The notes under the pieces: generated by a model | The model's database searches: none | Seen by the model: only the letters and a program-made list of their open reading frames with translations | Told to the model about the DNA's origin: nothing | Made by a program: the position numbers and the translations under genes | From: Oleiharenicola lentus | GTDB lineage: Bacteria; Verrucomicrobiota; Verrucomicrobiia; Opitutales; Opitutaceae | Direction of reading: 5' to 3' | Assembly: GCF_004118375.1 (NCBI RefSeq) | Contig: NZ_SDHX01000001.1 | Span: 434,001 to 498,000, forward strand | Length of the DNA stretch: 64,000 nt | In this document: positions 61,617-64,000 of the stretch, in pieces | How positions within the stretch are numbered: position 1 is the first letter of the stretch | Layout of the letters: each line of letters opens with the position of its first letter

Positions 61617-63071
61617 ATGAGGCAGACGCATGTTGGATATCGGACAGAGATCGGATTGGCGGGTCGCAGGGCGCTGGCATTGGTGGTCGCGCTCACCGCG
61701 TCGCTGGTCCCGGCAAGGGGGCAGACCACCGCGTATCGCACGGAAACCGCGTTCCCCGGCATCACGTTCAACCAACCGCTGGGCTTCGCCACGCCACCCC
61801 GCGAGACCGACCGCCTGTTCGTGCTGGAGAAACCCGGCCGCATCCAGGTGATCACGGGCCTCGGGGGCACTCCCGCGAAGCAACTCTTCCTCGATCTTAC
61901 CGGTCGGGTCGTTGCCGACGGTGAGGGCGGCGTGCTCGGCCTCGCCTTCCATCCGAATTTTGCGAACAACCGTTTCTTCTACGTCTTCTACACGACCAAT
62001 GCGACCACGGCCGCGGGCACCGGTCTGCACGACCGGGTCTCGCGTTTCACGGCACTCGCCGCACCGGCCTCGAATGCCGATATCCTTGCGACCGAGGTGC
62101 CCCTGATCTCGCAGTTCGACGAGGCGAGCAACCACAACGGCGGCGACCTGCACTTCGGGCCCGACAACTACCTTTATATCGCCTTGGGCGACGAGGGCGG
62201 GAGCAACGACCAATACAACAATAGCCAGCGCATCGACAAAGATTTCTTCGCCGGTCTCCTGCGGATCGATGTGGACCAGCTCGCCGACAACCTCCCGCCC
62301 AACCCCCATCCGGCGGTGCACGCGGGCACCTACCGGATCCCGGTGGACAACCCGTTTGTCGGGGCGGCCACGTTCAACGGCCAGGCCGTCAACCGGGCGA
62401 GCGTGCGCGATGAGTTCTGGGCGGTGGGGCTGCGCAATCCCTGGAAATTTTCCTTCGATGTGCCGACCGGCCGGCTGCTGCTGGGCGATGTCGGTCAGGG
62501 CGCGCGCGAGGAGATCAATCTCATCGTCCGCGGCGGCAACTATGGTTGGAGTTATCGCGAAGGCTTGGTGGCGGGTCCGCGGTCCAACCCGCCGGCCGCG
62601 GCGGTATTTGTCGATCCCATCTGGGATGCCGATCGGACCACGGCCGGCTCGATCACCGGAGGCGTGGTCTATCGGGGCAGCCGGTTTCCGGACCTCGCCG
62701 GTCGCTATATTTTTGGCGATTATGTGCGCGACCGGATCTTCGCGATGACGATTCCGGTTGCGGGCAGCGTCACCGTCGAAACGCTGCTGACCGAGGACTC
62801 GCCCGTGGCCTTTGGCACCGATCCCCGCAATGGTGACGTGCTCATCGCCAGCATTGGGGCCGGGGCCATTCGGCGGCTGGTCTCGGACGCGACGCAGCCT
62901 CCCAGCCCGCCACCGCCCGTGGTGCAGCCACCGACCACACCACCACCCACCAGCGGCGGAGGGGGAAACGGGGGAGGAGGCGGCGGTTCCGTTTCGGGTT
63001 GGTTTCTGGCCTTGCTCGCTGGACTGGGGGTACTGCGATTCTGGCGCAACCAACCGGTCCATCGGCCCTGA
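61617..63071 (+). CDS. PQQ-dependent sugar-dehydrogenase-like protein with Gly-rich sorting tail
   Basis: A 484-residue exported protein of the glucose/sorbosone dehydrogenase (six-bladed beta-propeller, PQQ) family: LVFVLEKPGRIQVI-type strand (DRLFVLEKPGRIQVI), GGVLGLAFHPNF, NHNGGDLHFGPDNYLYIALGDEGG and YSRNTP-like GLRNPWKFSFDV. Signal peptide at the N-terminus. The tail is Pro/Thr-rich, then a glycine run, a hydrophobic helix (SGWFLALLAGLGVLRFW) and a basic end, like a CTERM-type sorting signal. ATG at 61617. Confidence 0.85.
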   Translation: MRQTHVGYRTEIGLAGRRALALVVALTASLVPARGQTTAYRTETAFPGITFNQPLGFATPPRETDRLFVLEKPGRIQVITGLGGTPAKQLFLDLTGRVVADGEGGVLGLAFHPNFANNRFFYVFYTTNATTAAGTGLHDRVSRFTALAAPASNADILATEVPLISQFDEASNHNGGDLHFGPDNYLYIALGDEGGSNDQYNNSQRIDKDFFAGLLRIDVDQLADNLPPNPHPAVHAGTYRIPVDNPFVGAATFNGQAVNRASVRDEFWAVGLRNPWKFSFDVPTGRLLLGDVGQGAREEINLIVRGGNYGWSYREGLVAGPRSNPPAAAVFVDPIWDADRTTAGSITGGVVYRGSRFPDLAGRYIFGDYVRDRIFAMTIPVAGSVTVETLLTEDSPVAFGTDPRNGDVLIASIGAGAIRRLVSDATQPPSPPPPVVQPPTTPPPTSGGGGNGGGGGGSVSGWFLALLAGLGVLRFWRNQPVHRP

Positions 63072-63138
63072 AACGGTCGCTCAAACAAAACTCTTGCCCC
63101 ACTGGAGGCGGGACGTATCCATTGCCCTTCCGTTTTTT

Positions 63139-63223
63139 GCCCAGGTGGTGGAATTGGTAGACACGCAGGTCTCAGAAGCCTGTGCTTAACCGCATGGAGG
63201 TTCGAGTCCTCTCCTGGGCACCA
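63139..63223 (+). tRNA. tRNA-Leu (anticodon CAG), CCA encoded
   Basis: Acceptor GCCCAGG/CCTGGGC, D-arm with GGTGGAATTGGTAGACAC, anticodon stem CAGGT/GCCTG with loop CTCAGAA (anticodon CAG), a leucine-type long variable arm (TGCTTAACCGCA region), T-arm AGGTTCGAGTCCTCT, discriminator A and encoded CCA at 63221-63223. Confidence 0.95.
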
Positions 63224-63227
63224 TTTG

Positions 63228-63266
63228 AAAAGTCCGCTGGCTTCCCGCCAGCGGACTTTTACTTTT
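63228..63266 (+). terminator. Rho-independent terminator after tRNA-Leu
   Basis: Perfect stem AAAAGTCCGCTGGC / GCCAGCGGACTTTT with a 5-nt loop, followed by ACTTTT. Very strong. Confidence 0.92.
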
Positions 63267-63276
63267 CCGGCATTCC

Positions 63277-64000
63277 GTGAGCACCCCTTCCACCCCTTAC
63301 GCCCGCAGCGGCCTCCCGATTTGGGGCGTGGGACTGATCATCGTTGGCGCGACAGCGGTGGCCTACCACAACTCGTTTGGCGTGCCGTTCATTTTCGACG
63401 ACGACTTGTCGATCCGGGACAACCCAACCATCCGCAGTTTGGCCACGGCTTGGGTGCCGCCGGGGCAGAGCGGGCTTACGGTCAGCGGCCGGCCGCTGCT
63501 GAATTTCACGCTGGCGCTGAACTACGCGGTGGGCGGCACCGCGGTCTGGGGTTACCATCTTGTGAATCTGCTGATCCATGTGGCGGCGGGTTGCACGCTG
63601 TTCGGGATCGTGCGGCGGACGATGGAGGCAAATCGGTTTACCCCTTCGCTGGCCGAGGCCCGCCGGGGTTCGGAGAACCCACCCTGCAACCGCGATGCGA
63701 CCTGGCTCGCCTTGGCGGTCGCACTGTTGTGGACGCTGCACCCGCTGCAGACTCAGGCGGTGACCTACATCGTCCAGCGCGCCGAGTCGCTCGTGAGCCT
63801 GATGTATCTGCTGACGCTGTGGTGCTTCATCCGCTCGATCGAGCCCGGCGCGCCGAAACGCTGGGCGGTGTTGGCGTGGGTGGCGTGCCTGCTCGGCATG
63901 GCCGCGAAGGAAGTCATGGTCACGGCGCCGGTGATGGTGGCGCTCTACGACCGGGTTTTCGTGGCGGGTTCGTGGACTGAGGTCTGGCGCCGGCGCTGGC
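63277..64000 (+). CDS. TMTC-like multi-spanning membrane protein (3' truncated by window)
   Basis: At least 241 residues in a frame that runs off the right edge. Start GTG at 63277. Features: GVGLIIVGATAVAYHNSFGVPFIFDDDLSIRDN (partly; the DDD motif follows helix 1), PLLNFTLALNYAVGG, GYHLVNLLIHVAAG, TLHPLQTQAVTYIVQRAESLVSL and MAAKEVMVTAPVMVALYDR. These match the O-mannosyltransferase-like TMTC/ DUF1736-type proteins that often carry C-terminal TPRs, which would lie beyond the window. Confidence 0.82.
   Translation, partial: MSTPSTPYARSGLPIWGVGLIIVGATAVAYHNSFGVPFIFDDDLSIRDNPTIRSLATAWVPPGQSGLTVSGRPLLNFTLALNYAVGGTAVWGYHLVNLLIHVAAGCTLFGIVRRTMEANRFTPSLAEARRGSENPPCNRDATWLALAVALLWTLHPLQTQAVTYIVQRAESLVSLMYLLTLWCFIRSIEPGAPKRWAVLAWVACLLGMAAKEVMVTAPVMVALYDRVFVAGSWTEVWRRRW

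Noticed and set aside
63225-63980. 251-residue open frame at the right edge
   Set aside because: Shadow in a different frame (Arg/Gly-rich, no hydrophobic helices) of the TMTC-like membrane protein that starts at 63277.

Overview
The window is a GC-rich, gene-dense piece of bacterial chromosome. The best guess for the source is a Verrucomicrobiota member of the Opitutaceae type (Opitutus/Lacunisphaera-like). This is an inference, from two PEP-CTERM proteins, a cytochrome-b558-type sdhCAB operon, a carbamoyltransferase/SxtJ/DUF5989 triad, a DUF6268 protein and a four-helix-bundle protein gene inserted between housekeeping genes. No rRNA, phage, transposase, integrase or CRISPR array was seen.

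Layout. 1-5.5 kb: the 3' end of carB, purU, a TPR membrane protein, tRNA-Pro, a LysM protein, a Nudix hydrolase and a PaaK/CapK-like adenylating enzyme. 5.5-9.4 kb: two tandem PEP-CTERM proteins, divergent from a large TPR membrane protein. 9.6-13.6 kb: sdhC-sdhA-[four-helix-bundle cassette]-sdhB; the cassette is bracketed by inverted arrays of a 7-bp repeat. 13.7-17.4 kb: the carbamoyltransferase-SxtJ-DUF5989 operon, an alpha/beta hydrolase and a small membrane protein. 17.5-22 kb (minus): two tandem AbgT transporters with small membrane/lipoprotein genes. 22-27 kb: lysA, gpsA (with another heptamer array abutting its start), a long PLP enzyme flanked by two copies of a palindromic repeat, and a lipoprotein.

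26.7-36.9 kb (minus): a heavy-metal, probably copper, resistance island with a P1B ATPase, an isoprenylcysteine-methyltransferase-like protein, a CusA/CusB efflux pair, an ECF sigma factor with a Cys-rich tail, and three small Cys-rich or metal-binding proteins. 37-42.5 kb (minus): an EamA transporter, a DJ-1/PfpI protein with a heptamer array at its start, a MocR regulator, a DUF6268 protein and a PhzF protein. 42.6-48.2 kb: a 1201-residue hybrid histidine kinase with a THI5/NMT1-like extracellular sensor, a DUF3568 lipoprotein and a DEAD-box helicase.

48.3-54.2 kb: a complete arsenic island, arsM-ECF sigma-arsR-GAPDH-arsJ-arsC-acr3. It combines methylation, arsenate reduction with arsenite efflux, and efflux of an arsenylated glycolytic intermediate. 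Its ECF sigma factor also ends in a Cys-rich tail and no anti-sigma gene is visible, so both resistance islands may use metal-sensing sigma factors. 54.2-64 kb: an SDR oxidoreductase, a HAD phosphatase, hisC, tsaC/Sua5, rpsR, tRNA-Arg, aroC, a P-loop protein, ada, a PQQ-type sugar dehydrogenase with a Gly-rich sorting tail, tRNA-Leu, and the start of a multi-spanning TMTC-like membrane protein that runs off the window.

The least explained signal is the family of 7-bp tandem repeats that abut start codons at four places (four-helix-bundle gene, sdhB, gpsA, pfpI). It appears both around a small gene cassette and without one.
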